Below are positions 27,293-36,401 of a stretch of 64,000 nucleotides of DNA, in pieces. Source of the DNA: CAVTAV01 sp963732795 (GTDB lineage: Bacteria > Pseudomonadota > Alphaproteobacteria > CAVTAV01). The stretch is taken from contig CAVTAV010000006.1 in NCBI GenBank assembly GCA_963732795.1, positions 496,001-560,000 of the forward strand, written 5' to 3'. The notes below the pieces were generated by a model. That model saw nothing but the letters and a program-made list of their open reading frames with translations. It made no database searches and was not told the DNA's origin. A program made the translations under genes and the position numbers. Every line of letters begins with the position of its first letter. The stretch's first letter is position 1.

Positions 27293-28645
27293 ATGCAGAA
27301 AGCCGCAATCGTTACGAACCCGAAACAAATAGAGGGGGAGAATCCCCTGGCCGATTTCGCGCGCCTCGAAGAGGCGTTGCCGGGCCATAATACCAATTGG
27401 ATCAAGGAATTACGCCGTTCTGCCGCGAGCCGGTTCACGGCCCTCGGATTCCCGAGCCAGAAGGTCGAGGCCTGGAAGTATACCGGCCTCTCCGCGCTTG
27501 CGACCCAGCGCTTCGCGCCGGTGCCTGTCGCCGAGGCAAATCGGAGTAAGCAAAGTTTCGGAGACGAAACGATTGGAAGGGGGCCGGATTCTGGTCTTCG
27601 AGTCCGGTCATTTCCGCCCCGACCTGTCCGATTTGGGCTCCACGATCGACGGTGTCGAGCTGACCACCCTGGCGAACGTCCTGAATGACGCGCCGGAGCG
27701 TCTGGAGGCTCATCTGAACGGCGGCGGCCGAGCATGTCGAGGCGGATGCGCCGTTCGACGGGCTCAACCTTGCCATGATGTCCGACGGGGCGGTGATCGA
27801 GAGTCGGTGAAGGGCCGCATGGTCGAGCCGGTGATCCAGATCCTGCATCTCGCGCGGACAGCCCGATGCCGCCCATCATCTGCGCCATCTGATCCGCCTG
27901 AAACCGGGCAGCCGGGCGACGATCGTCGAATCCTGGGCCGGCGAGACCGACGGGCCGAGCTGGACCAATGCGATCACCGAGATCGATATCGGCGAGGGCG
28001 CGCATCTCGCCTATGTGAAGATGCAGGACGAAGCGCCGGCCGCGTTCCATCTCGGCCGGATCAAGGTTCGGCTCGCCGAATCCGCCAAGCTCGACGGCTT
28101 CGTGCTCTCGACCGGCAGCCGGCTCGCGCGCTCCGAAGTGATGGTCGAGCAGGCGGGCGAACGGGCCTCGGCGACGATCAACGGCGTCTATATCGCCCGC
28201 GACGGCCAGCATCTCGATCAGGTCACGCGGATCGATCACGCCGTGCCGAATGCGACCAGCGATCAGCTCTTCAAGGGCGTGCTCGGCGGCAAGTCGCGCG
28301 CGGCGTTCCAGGGCAACGTCATCGTCCGGCCGGATGCGCAAAAGACCGATGCGCGCCAGGCCAATCACTCGCTGCTTCTCTCGCGCCAGGCCGAGATCGA
28401 CACCAAGCCCGAGCTCGAGATTTATGCCGACGACGTGAAATGCGCCCATGGCGCGACCGTCGGCGAGCTCGATGCCGCCCAGCTTCATTACCTCATGTCG
28501 CGCGGCATTCCCGAAGCCGAGGCGCGCGCGCTGCTGATCGAGGCCTTCGTCGCCGAAGTCGCCGAGGCCATCGAAAACGAAGTCCGTGCGCGAGCATGTC
28601 CTGACCGCGATCCGCGCGGCCATCGCCGAGGAGAGTGCGTCGTGA
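27293..28645 (+). CDS. sufD: Fe-S cluster assembly protein SufD, about five frameshifts
   Basis: SufB paralogue in the SufBCD complex, involved in iron acquisition. Segments in order: LPGHNTNWIKELRRSAASRF, GFPSQKVEAWKYTGL, RILVFESGHFRPDLSDL, GLNLAMMSDGAV, LIRLKPGSRATIVESW, ATINGVYIARDGQHLDQVT, GVLGGKSRAAFQGN and CAHGATVGELDAAQLHYLMS, the last with the conserved Cys/His pair. Frame changes occur near 27548, 27727, 27801 (two bases, GAGAG), 27858 and 28585. The stop TGA 28643-28645 overlaps the sufS start. Reconstructed length is about 440-450 residues, normal for SufD. Confidence 0.9.
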
Positions 28646-29910
28646 ACCAGCCGCTCAAGATGAAGCTTTCGGGCGCGGGCGTGACGCGGGTGTTCGACGC
28701 CGAGGTCGGCCCGCGCGGATTTCCCGGTGCTGGCGCGGCCCGTCTACGGCAAGCCGCTCGTGTTTCTCGACACCGCGGCGAGCGCGCAGAAGCCGCAAGC
28801 CGTGATCGACGCGGTGAGCGCCGCCTATGGCACCGACTACGCCAATATCCATCGCGGGGTCTATTACCTGTCGCAGAAATCGACCGAGGCTTACGACGCC
28901 GCGCGGGCCAGGATCGCGCGGTTCATCGGCGCGGCCGAGCCGGCCGAGATCATCTTCACCCGCAACGCCACCGAGGCGATCAATCTCGTCGCCTATTCCT
29001 ATGGCCGGACTTTCCTCAAAGCCGGCGACGAGGTCGTGCTCTCGGAGATGGAGCATCACGCCAATATCGTGCCCTGGCAGATCCTGCGCGAAGCGATCGG
29101 GATCGAGCTCAAGATCGTGCCGATCGACGAGGCGGGCGAATTGGACATGGAGGCCTATAAGGCCGCGCTCGGCGGACAGAGCCAAGCTCGTCGCGATGAC
29201 CCATATGTCGAACGCGCTCGGCACCGTGACGCCGATCAAGGAGATCATCGCCCTCGCCCATGCCGCCGGCGCGAAGGTTCTCGTCGATGGCTGCCAGATG
29301 GTGCCGCACGAAAAGATCGATGTCGCCGATCTCGACGCCGATTTCTATGTCTTCTCCGGCCATAAGCTTTACGGGCCGACCGGCACCGGCGTCTTGTACG
29401 GCAAGCGCGCGCTTCTGGACGCGATGCCGCCCTATCAGACCGGCGGCGACATGATCCGCACGGTGACGTTCGCAAAGACCACCTTCGCCGAATTGCCCGC
29501 GAAGTTCGAGGCCGGCACGCCCCATATCGCCGGCGCGATCGGGCTCGGCGCGGCGGTGGATTACCTGAATCAGTTCGACATGGCCGAGATTCACGCCCAT
29601 GAGATGGCGGTCGCCGAATATGCCCGCGAGCAGCTCCAGGCCTTGAACCGCATCCGCATCTACGGATCGGCGAAGGCGCGCGGGCAGCCTCGTCTCCTTC
29701 GGCATCGAAGGCGCGCACCCCCACGACATCGGCACCATTCTCGACCGCGAGGGGATCGCGGTCAGGGGCGGCCATCATTGCGCCCAGCCGGTGATGGAGC
29801 ATTTCGGAATTTCGGGCACCGTCCGGGCCTCGTTCGGTCTCTACAACACGCGGGCCGATGCGGACGCGCTGGTCGAAGGCATTCAGAAAGTGATGGAGAT
29901 TTTCTCGTGA
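28642..29910 (+). CDS. sufS: Cysteine desulfurase SufS, three frameshifts
   Basis: PLP-dependent group II cysteine desulfurase that supplies sulfur. Starting at GTG 28642 (overlap with the sufD stop), it reads VFLDTAASAQKPQAVIDAV, NIHRGVYYLSQKSTEAY, FTRNATEAINLVAYSY, SEMEHHANIVPWQ, the PLP lysine in FSGHKLYGPTGTGVLYG, and the persulfide cysteine in GGHHCAQPVMEHFG. Extra bases are inferred near 28711 (EVGRADFPVLARP), 29178 (KLVAMTHMSNALG) and 29685 (SAKARGSLVSFGIEG). About 420 residues when repaired. The N-terminal 15 residues before VTRVFDAEV are unusual, so an internal start is possible. Confidence 0.93.
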
Positions 29911-30360
29911 GCTCGGATCTGCGCGATCTCTATCAGGAAGTGATTCTCGACCACGGCCGGCGTCCGCGCAATTTCGGCCCGCTCGAAGGCGCGAACCGCA
30001 ACTCCGAGGGTCACAATCCGCTTTGCGGCGACCATATCGAGGTCCATGCCACGGTCGATGGCGAAGGCCGCATCCAGGACGTGCGCTTCGAGGGCCATGG
30101 CTGCGCGATCTCGACCGCCTCGGCCTCGCTGATGACCGATGCCGTGAAGGGCAAGACGGTCGAGGAGGCGAAGGCAGCTGTTCGAGCATTTCCACGATCT
30201 CCTGACCAAGGACGGCGCCGTCGCCGACGAGGATTTGGACAAGCTCATGGTCCTGGAGGGCGTCAAGGAATTTCCCATGCGGGTCAAATGCGCGACCCTC
30301 GCCTGGCACACCCTCAACGCCGCGCTCGAGAACGCCGAGACGCCGGTGACGACGGAGTAA
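29907..30360 (+). CDS. sufU: SufU/NifU-like Fe-S scaffold protein, one frameshift
   Basis: An IscU-type scaffold of the SUF system (SufU family). About 150 residues: DLYQEVILDHGRRPRNFG, then ligand cysteines in GHNPLCGDHIEV, GHGCAISTASASLM and VKCATLAWHTL. The 18-20 residue insertion of SufU relative to IscU is seen in the region KDGAVADEDLDKL. One extra base near 30174 breaks the frame at LFEHFHDLL. GTG 29907 overlaps the sufS stop (GTGA), implying coupling. SufU either stores clusters or activates SufS; which applies here is unknown. Confidence 0.88.
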
Positions 30361-30364
30361 GACG

Positions 30365-30762
30365 ATGGCGGAGTATCTGGACGAGTTCCTGAAGAAGATG
30401 GACGAGGGCAAACCGGCCGAAGACCGAGGAGAAGACCCGTCGAGACGGCGCCGGAAGACCGCGAGCTTCTCGACCGCGTGATCGCGATTCTCCACACGAT
30501 CTACGACCCCGAGATCCCGGTCGATATCTATGAGCTCGGCCTGGTCTACGACGTCCATGCCTATGCCGACGGCAAGGTGCGGATTCAGATGACCCTGACG
30601 ACGCCCCATTGCCCGGTTGCCGAGACCATGCCGGACGAGGTGGTCGAGACGGTGAAGACCTTGGAAGGCGTCGAGGATGTCGAGTTCGAGCTCGTCTGGG
30701 AGCCGCCCTGGGATCCGTCCAAAATGTCCGAGGCCGCGCGGCTCGAATTGGGATTTATGTAA
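30365..30762 (+). CDS. sufT: SUF-associated DUF59 protein SufT, two frameshifts
   Basis: A MIP18/DUF59-family Fe-S maturation factor found at the end of alphaproteobacterial suf operons. Core: IAILHTIYDPEIPVDIYELG with the conserved DPE and the catalytic-like cysteine in TLTTPHCPVAETM, ending WEPPWDPSKMSEAARLELG. The frame is open from ATG 30365 for the N-terminal helix, shifts near 30422 and 30441 (each by one extra base), then is open to 30762. About 130 residues. It begins four bases after sufU. Confidence 0.88.
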
Positions 30763-30787
30763 GGATAGAGAAGGTTAGGATTTCGCC

Positions 30788-31150
30788 ATGGCAATGCCTG
30801 TCTTGACATTGACGGACGCCGCCGCAACCCGCGTGAAGGCGCTCCTCGCCCGGCGCGACAAGCCCGCCGCCGGTTTGCGGGTGAGCGTCGATTCCAAGGG
30901 CTGCTCCGGCCTCGCCTATGTGGTCGATTATGTCGACGAGCCGAACCCGGCGGACGACGTGGTCGAGGACAAGGGGGTGACGATCTTCGTCGACCCCAAG
31001 GCCGTGCTCTATCTGCTCGGCTCCGAGATGGACTATGTCGAGGACAAGTTCTCGGCCGGCCTGGTCTTCAAGAACCCCAACGAATCCGGCCGCTGCGGCT
31101 GCGGGGAAAGCTTCCACGTCGACCCGTCGAAGGCGCCGGCGACGCACTGA
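30788..31150 (+). CDS. sufA: A-type Fe-S carrier SufA
   Basis: A-type carrier (SufA/IscA/HesB family), 120 residues, intact. The three cluster-binding cysteines are in DSKGCSGLAYVVDY and GRCGCGESFHVD, and ALLARRDKPAAGLRVSV is the family opening. It accepts clusters from SufBCD and delivers them to targets. It is the last gene of the suf operon, 25 bases after sufT, and it is followed by a palindromic element that may terminate transcription. Confidence 0.93.
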   Translation: MAMPVLTLTDAAATRVKALLARRDKPAAGLRVSVDSKGCSGLAYVVDYVDEPNPADDVVEDKGVTIFVDPKAVLYLLGSEMDYVEDKFSAGLVFKNPNESGRCGCGESFHVDPSKAPATH

Positions 31151-31173
31151 ACCCCGTCAGAGGCTGAGAAAAA

Positions 31174-31257
31174 CGTCATCGCGAGGCGCGTCAGCGCCGC
31201 GGCGATCCAGACAGGCTGGATTGCTTCCCCGGGCTCGAAGGCCGGGTCGCAATGACG
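31174..31257. repeat. Palindromic intergenic repeat between convergent sufA and thiolase
   Basis: CGTCATCGCGA (31174-31184) faces TCGCAATGACG (31247-31257), with an internal CAGACAGGCTGG and CCCGGGCTCGAAGGCCGGG palindromes. This layout matches a dispersed repeat found in many proteobacteria. It occupies the gap between convergent genes and is likely to act as a terminator for both. Confidence 0.6.
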
Positions 31258-31271
31258 GGTGGTGTTGGTCC

Positions 31272-32447
31272 CTAATCCCGCTCGACGCAGAGGGCGATGC
31301 CCATGCCGCCGCCGATGCAGAGGGTGGCGAGGCCTTTCTTGGAGTCGCGCTTCTGCATTTCGTGCAACAGGGTTACCAGGATGCGGGTGCCGCTGGCGCC
31401 GATCGGGTGGCCGATGGCGATCGCGCCGCCGTTGACGTTGACCTTGGAGGTATCCCAGCCGAGATCCTTGTTGACCGCGCAGGCCTGGGCCGCGAAGGCC
31501 TCGTTGGCTTCGATGAGATCGAGGTCGTCCTTGCTCCAGCCGGCCTTCTTTAGGGCCGCCTTGCTCGCCGGGATCGGTCCCGAGCCCATGATCGAGGCGT
31601 CGACGCCGGCCTGACCCCAGGACTTGATCCGGGCCAGGGGCGTAATGCCGCGCTTCTTGGCTTCCTCGGCTGTCATCAGCACGACGGCGGCCGCGCCGTC
31701 ATTGATGCCGCTCGCATTGCCGGCGGTGACCGTGCCGTCCTTCGCGAAGGCGGGGCGAAGCCCGGCGAGGCTCTCCGCCGTCACGCCCTTGCGGATATAT
31801 TCGTCGTCCTCGACGACCGTGTCGCCTTTGCGTCCCTTGATCGTTACGGGGGCGATTTCGTCCTTGAATTTCCCCGCCTTCTGGGCGGCTTCCGCCTTGT
31901 TCTGAGAGGCGGCGGCGAATTCGTCCTGCTCTTGGCGGGTGATCTGCCATTTCTGGGCGACGTTCTCGGCGGTGTTGCCCATATGGTAGCCGTTGAAGGC
32001 GTCCCACAGCCCGTCGACGATCATGGTGTCGAGGAATTCGAGATTGCCCATCTTCTTGCCGTCGCGGAGATGGGCGGCATGGGCGGCTTTCGACATGCTC
32101 TCCTGACCGCCCGAGACGACGATGCTGCTGTCGCCATTCAATATCGCCTGATAGCCGAGCACGACGGAGCGGATGCCGGAGCCGCAAACCTGGTTCACGC
32201 CCCAGGCCGGGCTCTCGAAGGGGATGCCGGCGGCGTGTGCGGCTTGGCGCGCGGGGTTCTGGCCCTGGGCGGCGGTGAGGATCTGGCCCATGATCGTCTC
32301 GGTCACGTCCTTGGGATCGACGCCCGCGCGCTCCAGCGCGGCCTTGATCGCGACCTGGCCCAGGTAATGCGCCGGCACCGCGCTCAAAGATCCGTTGAAC
32401 GATCCGACCGGCGTGCGCGCGCCGCTGGCGATTACCACTTCTGTCAT
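31272..32447 (-). CDS. Acetyl-CoA acetyltransferase (thiolase)
   Basis: A biosynthetic-type thiolase, 391 residues, which condenses two acetyl-CoA to acetoacetyl-CoA, the first step of polyhydroxybutyrate or ketone body synthesis. The acyl-enzyme cysteine is in VNQVCGSGIRSVVLG, the histidine in GGAIAIGHPIGASGTRI, and the second cysteine in TLCIGGGMGIALCVE. NEAFAAQACAVN is also conserved. ATG 32447 gives MTEVVIASGARTPVGSF, the usual N-terminus. The gene is alone on its strand. With phaC and phaR 12 kb away it probably serves PHB synthesis, but a beta-oxidation role is not excluded. The frame is intact. Confidence 0.93.
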   Translation of the reverse strand: MTEVVIASGARTPVGSFNGSLSAVPAHYLGQVAIKAALERAGVDPKDVTETIMGQILTAAQGQNPARQAAHAAGIPFESPAWGVNQVCGSGIRSVVLGYQAILNGDSSIVVSGGQESMSKAAHAAHLRDGKKMGNLEFLDTMIVDGLWDAFNGYHMGNTAENVAQKWQITRQEQDEFAAASQNKAEAAQKAGKFKDEIAPVTIKGRKGDTVVEDDEYIRKGVTAESLAGLRPAFAKDGTVTAGNASGINDGAAAVVLMTAEEAKKRGITPLARIKSWGQAGVDASIMGSGPIPASKAALKKAGWSKDDLDLIEANEAFAAQACAVNKDLGWDTSKVNVNGGAIAIGHPIGASGTRILVTLLHEMQKRDSKKGLATLCIGGGMGIALCVERD

Positions 32448-32656
32448 GACGATCCGCTCCCGCGTGTTGGGGTGAGAGGCCCGAAAAGGCCGGTGACTCC
32501 GATATAGGATGGCCGCTATTGCACTGCAACAACAGCACGGCATTTAGCCCGCTTAAATGCGCAAAATCAAATGAAAGCCACGTTTGATCACGGCTTGACG
32601 CATGGCGCGCGGCGGAAAAGACTGGAGCGCATAAGGCTTGGCACGGGGGAGAATCC

Positions 32657-34408
32657 ATGCGGCATATGAAATGGGGCGCGGCCCTGATCGGGGCGGCGAT
32701 GCTGGCGAGTCTGCCGGCGGCGGCCGAGAAGACCGTCGAGAACTATAAATCCGTCACCGACAAGGAGCTCCGGAACTCCGAATCCGGCCGACTGGCTGAT
32801 GTGGCGGCGGACGCTTGAACGGCTGGGGCTACAGCCCGCTCGATCAGATCACCAAGAAGAATGTCGGCCGGCTTCGCCTGGTCTGGACCCGCGGCCTCGA
32901 AGAGGGCTTCCAGGAAGGCACGCCGCTGGTGCATGACGGCATTCTGTATTTCCCCAATCCGGGCGACGTGATCCAGGCGATCGACGCCAAGACCGGCGAC
33001 CTGATCTGGGAATATCACGGCAAATACGCGAAGGATGTCGGCGACTATGTCACCGCGCCGTTCATCAATCGCAATCTCGCGATCTACAAGGATTACATCT
33101 TCGGCACCAGCGCCGACGGCCATGTCTTCGCGCTCGACGCCAAGACCGGCAAGCTCGTCTGGGACACCGAGGTCATCAGCTACAAGACCGCCGTGCACCA
33201 GACCTCCGGGCCGATGATCATCGACGGCAAGGTGGTCACCGGGCGCGGCTGCGATCCCCTGGGCGGCCCGGATCCCTGCGTCATCACCGCCCACGACCCG
33301 ATGACCGGCAAGGAGCTCTGGCGCACCCACACCATCCCGAAGCCGGGCGAGCCGGGCGACGAGACCTGGGGCGGCGTACCGTATAAGGAGCGCCGGCAGG
33401 TCGGCGCGTGGCATTCGATCACCTACGATCCCGATCTCAGGATCATCTATATCGGCACGTCGGTCACCTCGCTCGCGCCGAAATTCGCGCTGGCCGGCAA
33501 CGACAAGACCTATCTCTATCACAACTCGACCCTGGCGCTGGATCCCGATACCGGCAAGATCATCTGGTACTACCAGCACATGGTCGATAGCTGGGATCTC
33601 GACCATCCCTTCGAGCGCCTGCTGATCGACACCGAGGTGGCCCCCGACAAGGACAAGGTGGCCTGGATCAATCCCAATCTGAAGCCGGGCGAAAAGCGCA
33701 AGGTCGTGACCGGCATTCCGGGCAAGACCGGCATCGTCTACACGCTCGACCGCAAGACCGGCGAGTTCCTCTGGGCGACGCCGACGACCGAGCAGAACGT
33801 CGTGCAAAGCATCGACGGGGCCACCGGCAAGGTGACCATGAATCACGACGTCGAATTCGATAAGGTCGGCGACCGGCGCTATGTCTGCCCCGGCACCACC
33901 GGCGGCAAGAACTGGCCGACCGGCGCCTATAGCCCGAAGACCGGGCTGATGTATTACCCGCTGCAGAATGTCTGCGCGACCTTGACCGCGATCGCCGACA
34001 AATGGTCGCGCCGGGCCGGGCTACGGCTTCTCCAGCCGCGCCTCGATCGCCAAGGGCACCGACAAGGTCGGCACGGTCTACGCCATCTCGGCCAAGACCG
34101 GCGACATCGCCTGGAAATACCAGCAGCGCGCCGGAACGCTCTCGCTCGTCGCAACAGGCGGCGGGCTCGTCTTCGGCGGCGACATGGACGGGCGGTTCCG
34201 CGCGTTCGACGACAAGACCGGCAAGGTGCTTTGGGAGATCAATCTCGGCTCGCCGGTGAACGGCTTCCCGATCAGCTTCTCCGTCGGCGGCAAGCAATAT
34301 ATCGCGGTCAGCACCGGCCCGTCGGTGCAGTCGGGCGCGCTGCAGGTCCTGACGCCGGAATTGCGGGTCAGCAAGAACTCCGCGCTCTATATCTTCGCCC
34401 TGCCGTGA
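32657..34408 (+). CDS. PQQ-dependent alcohol dehydrogenase-like quinoprotein, three frameshifts
   Basis: An eight-bladed propeller quinoprotein of the methanol/ethanol dehydrogenase family, about 580 residues, with a signal peptide (ALIGAAMLASLPAAA). Repeated W-motifs are visible: AIDAKTGDLIWEYH, ALDAKTGKLVWDTE, AHDPMTGKELWRTH, ALDPDTGKIIWYYQ and AFDDKTGKVLWEI. The active-site disulfide pair of adjacent cysteines typical of MDH is not seen; instead there is GRGCDPLGGPDPC. Extra bases are inferred near 32777, 32815 and 34018. The c-type cytochrome that follows would be the electron acceptor. Substrate class (alcohol, lanthanide or calcium form) cannot be fixed by reading alone. Confidence 0.85.
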
Positions 34409-34842
34409 GGTCGGTCAGGGTGAGATCGGCGTATCGTCTGGCGGTGTTCTTAGTTGCGTGGCTTCTCTGGCCGGGAAGCGCCGAGGCGGGCGGCTCGACC
34501 TTGGACGGCATCTATTCCGCCGCCCAGGCCGAACGCGGCCAGGCCGTCTATACCGATCACTGCGAGATGTGCCACGCCAAGACCTTCCTCGGCACGCCCG
34601 GCGCGCCGCCGCTTGTCGGTCCGGCGTTCCTGTTCGACTGGGACGGCATGACCATGGCCGCGCTGTTCGATTACCTGCGGACCATGATGCCGCCCGGCGA
34701 GGTCGGCAGCCTGAGCGACCAGGACTATATCGATGCGCTGGCGACCATCCTCCAGGCCAACGAGTTTCCCGCCAAGGACGGCGTGGAGCTGCCCCCCGAT
34801 CCCGAAGCTCTGATGGCCCTCGCGTTCCAGCGGCCGCAATAG
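34405..34842 (+). CDS. Periplasmic mono-heme cytochrome c
   Basis: A 145-residue class I cytochrome c. A signal peptide (AVFLVAWLLWPGSAEAGG) leads to AERGQAVYTDHCEMCHAKTF, the heme-binding CEMCH; axial methionine is probably in LRTMMPPGEVGSLSD. GTG 34405 overlaps the quinoprotein stop as GTGA, so the two are translationally coupled and this is the likely electron acceptor of that dehydrogenase. A start at GTG 34420 is also possible. The frame is intact. Confidence 0.88.
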   Translation: MRSVRVRSAYRLAVFLVAWLLWPGSAEAGGSTLDGIYSAAQAERGQAVYTDHCEMCHAKTFLGTPGAPPLVGPAFLFDWDGMTMAALFDYLRTMMPPGEVGSLSDQDYIDALATILQANEFPAKDGVELPPDPEALMALAFQRPQ

Positions 34843-34861
34843 ACGTCTCGGCAATCTTCCT

Positions 34862-34982
34862 CGTCATCCCGGCCTTGAGCCGGGATCCAGGTCGCAGGCT
34901 CAGGCCAGTGACACTGGATCCCGGACAGCTCGGTTTGCCAACGAAATCAAAGATTTCGGACAAACCGGCTTCCGGGATGACG
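34862..34982. repeat. Nested palindromic repeat element
   Basis: A perfect terminal inverted repeat, CGTCATCCCGG (34862-34872) and CCGGGATGACG (34972-34982), encloses a second palindrome CGAAATC-AAA-GATTTCG flanked by CGGTTTG and CAAACCG. The element fills the gap between the cytochrome c (+) and ligB (-), and it looks like a non-coding dispersed repeat. Confidence 0.65.
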
Positions 34983-35012
34983 GAATTTTGGGCGTCGGGG
35001 TCTTTACCGTCT

Positions 35013-35074
35013 TTCCCGCGGATGCGGGAATCTCAACGATCATGCCAGAGTCGGATTCCCGCTTTCGCGGGAAT
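35013..35074. repeat. Pair of CCCGC hairpins
   Basis: TTCCCGC-GGAT-GCGGGAA at 35013-35030 and ATTCCCGC-TTTC-GCGGGAAT at 35055-35074 are two GC hairpins in series, followed by GACGTCG. They resemble the common repeat type with CGTCATTCCCGCG ends and probably function as bidirectional terminators for the convergent genes. Confidence 0.6.
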
Positions 35075-35092
35075 GACGTCGAAGGGCGGGCG

Positions 35093-35941
35093 TTAAGCCG
35101 CCTCCAGCAGCATCAGGCCCGAGGCGGTGTTGGAGATCGGGATGTGGTAGTTCTGGTGCCGCTTCTCGACATGCTCGCCGAGGGCCCCGCGCATGATCAG
35201 CCAGTTGATCAGTTCCACGCCCTGCGCGCCCGAAAGCCGCACGAGGTCGTGGATAGAATGCTCGGCGATCGCTTCCGGGTTGGTGACGATCTTGTCCATG
35301 CACCAGAGATCGAAATCCTTGTTGATGAAGCCGGCGCGCTCGCCGTCGAGCTGGTGCGACAAGCCGCCGGTGCCGATCACCACGACCTTCAAATCCTCGG
35401 GGTAGGACGCGATGCGCCTCGCCGATGGCGCGGCCGAGCTTCAGGCAGCGCGCCGGATTGGGGAGCGGATGCTGCACCGTGTTGACGCAGACCGGCACCA
35501 GCTTCACCGGGCACGCGCCTTTGAGCCGGTGGGTCCAGAGAAGCTGCATCGGAATCACGAAACCGTGGTCGACCACCATGTCCTGACAGGTGGTGATGTC
35601 GAACTCCGCGGCGACCAGCTCCTCGATGACATACCAGGAAAGCTCCGGGAAGCCGGGGAAGGGCGGCACGGTGCTCAGCCCCCAGCCCTCGTCGGCATTG
35701 CGGTATTGCCGTCGCCGCGCCGATCGAGAAGGTCGGCATCTTGTCGAGAAAGAAATTGAGGCCGTGATCGTTATAGACGACGACCGCGACATCGGGCTTC
35801 ACGGCATCGAGCCAGGAATGAACCTTGCCATAGGCCTCGAAGAACGACTTCCAATAAGGCTCCTGGAATTTCTCCTTGGCGATCGCGCCGCCGATCGCCG
35901 GAATATGGGAGGTGGTGATGCCGCCGAGAATCTGTCGCCAT
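35093..35941 (-). CDS. LigB-like extradiol dioxygenase catalytic (beta) subunit, three frameshifts
   Basis: Catalytic subunit of a type II (LigB-fold) extradiol ring-cleavage dioxygenase, about 280 residues when repaired. Sequence: ATILGGITTSHIPAIGGAI with the iron-binding His, PDVAVVVYNDHGLNFFLD with the second His, VIPMQLLWTHRLKGACPV, and VVIGTGGLSHQLDGERAG with the general base His. Extra bases are inferred near 35932, 35708 and 35413. ATG 35941 is two bases after the ligA stop. LigAB enzymes cleave protocatechuate or gallate-type catechols at the 4,5 position; the exact substrate cannot be determined here. Confidence 0.85.
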
Positions 35942-35943
35942 GA

Positions 35944-36309
35944 CTATTTCTCCGCCGCCTCGTAAAGCATGGCCTCGAACGCCTCGACGGTCATATGGGT
36001 CTGCTGGGCGCCGACATCCTGCATGTTGAGGCCGAAAATCCCGCCGAACTTGGCGAGGTAGTAGATGTTTCCGCCGGCGGCGATGAGCGCGAGGACGTCG
36101 CGGTCCTTGATCGCCTTGCGTTGCTCGTCGTCGAGCCCGAAGCGGTCGCAATAGCCGTCTTCGTCGGCCAGGAAGGCCTCGCGGTTCTCGGCATCGTTGA
36201 ACGAATAGCACATGGCGTTGAGGGTATAGCCCCGCATTGCCATCTTGCCGTCGAACATCGCCGTTCCCGGGATCTGTTCCTCGAATTTCTCATGTGCCCG
36301 CACAACCAT
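35944..36309 (-). CDS. LigA-like extradiol dioxygenase small (alpha) subunit
   Basis: Alpha subunit partner of LigB, 121 residues and intact. It reads FDGKMAMRGYTLNAMCYSFN, then FGLDDEQRKAIKDRDVLALI, then GGNIYYLAKFGGIFGLNMQD, the conserved LigA signature. ATG 36309 has AAGGAG about nine bases before it; an upstream ATG is possible but would add only eight residues. It is translated immediately before ligB with two bases between. LigA lids the active site of LigB. Confidence 0.9.
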   Translation of the reverse strand: MVVRAHEKFEEQIPGTAMFDGKMAMRGYTLNAMCYSFNDAENREAFLADEDGYCDRFGLDDEQRKAIKDRDVLALIAAGGNIYYLAKFGGIFGLNMQDVGAQQTHMTVEAFEAMLYEAAEK

Positions 36310-36401
36310 CGCCGCGTCTCCTTTTGAAGCCATGCAATCCGTATGACTCCGCGAGCGCGCGGGCGACATGAGCAGGATCAATTGTGGCGGGATGGGAGGT
36401 G

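Noticed and set aside
26458..28623. A 721-codon open frame opposite sufC and sufD
   Set aside because: It is an antisense shadow in GC-rich DNA with no motifs; the plus strand encodes clear SufC and SufD.
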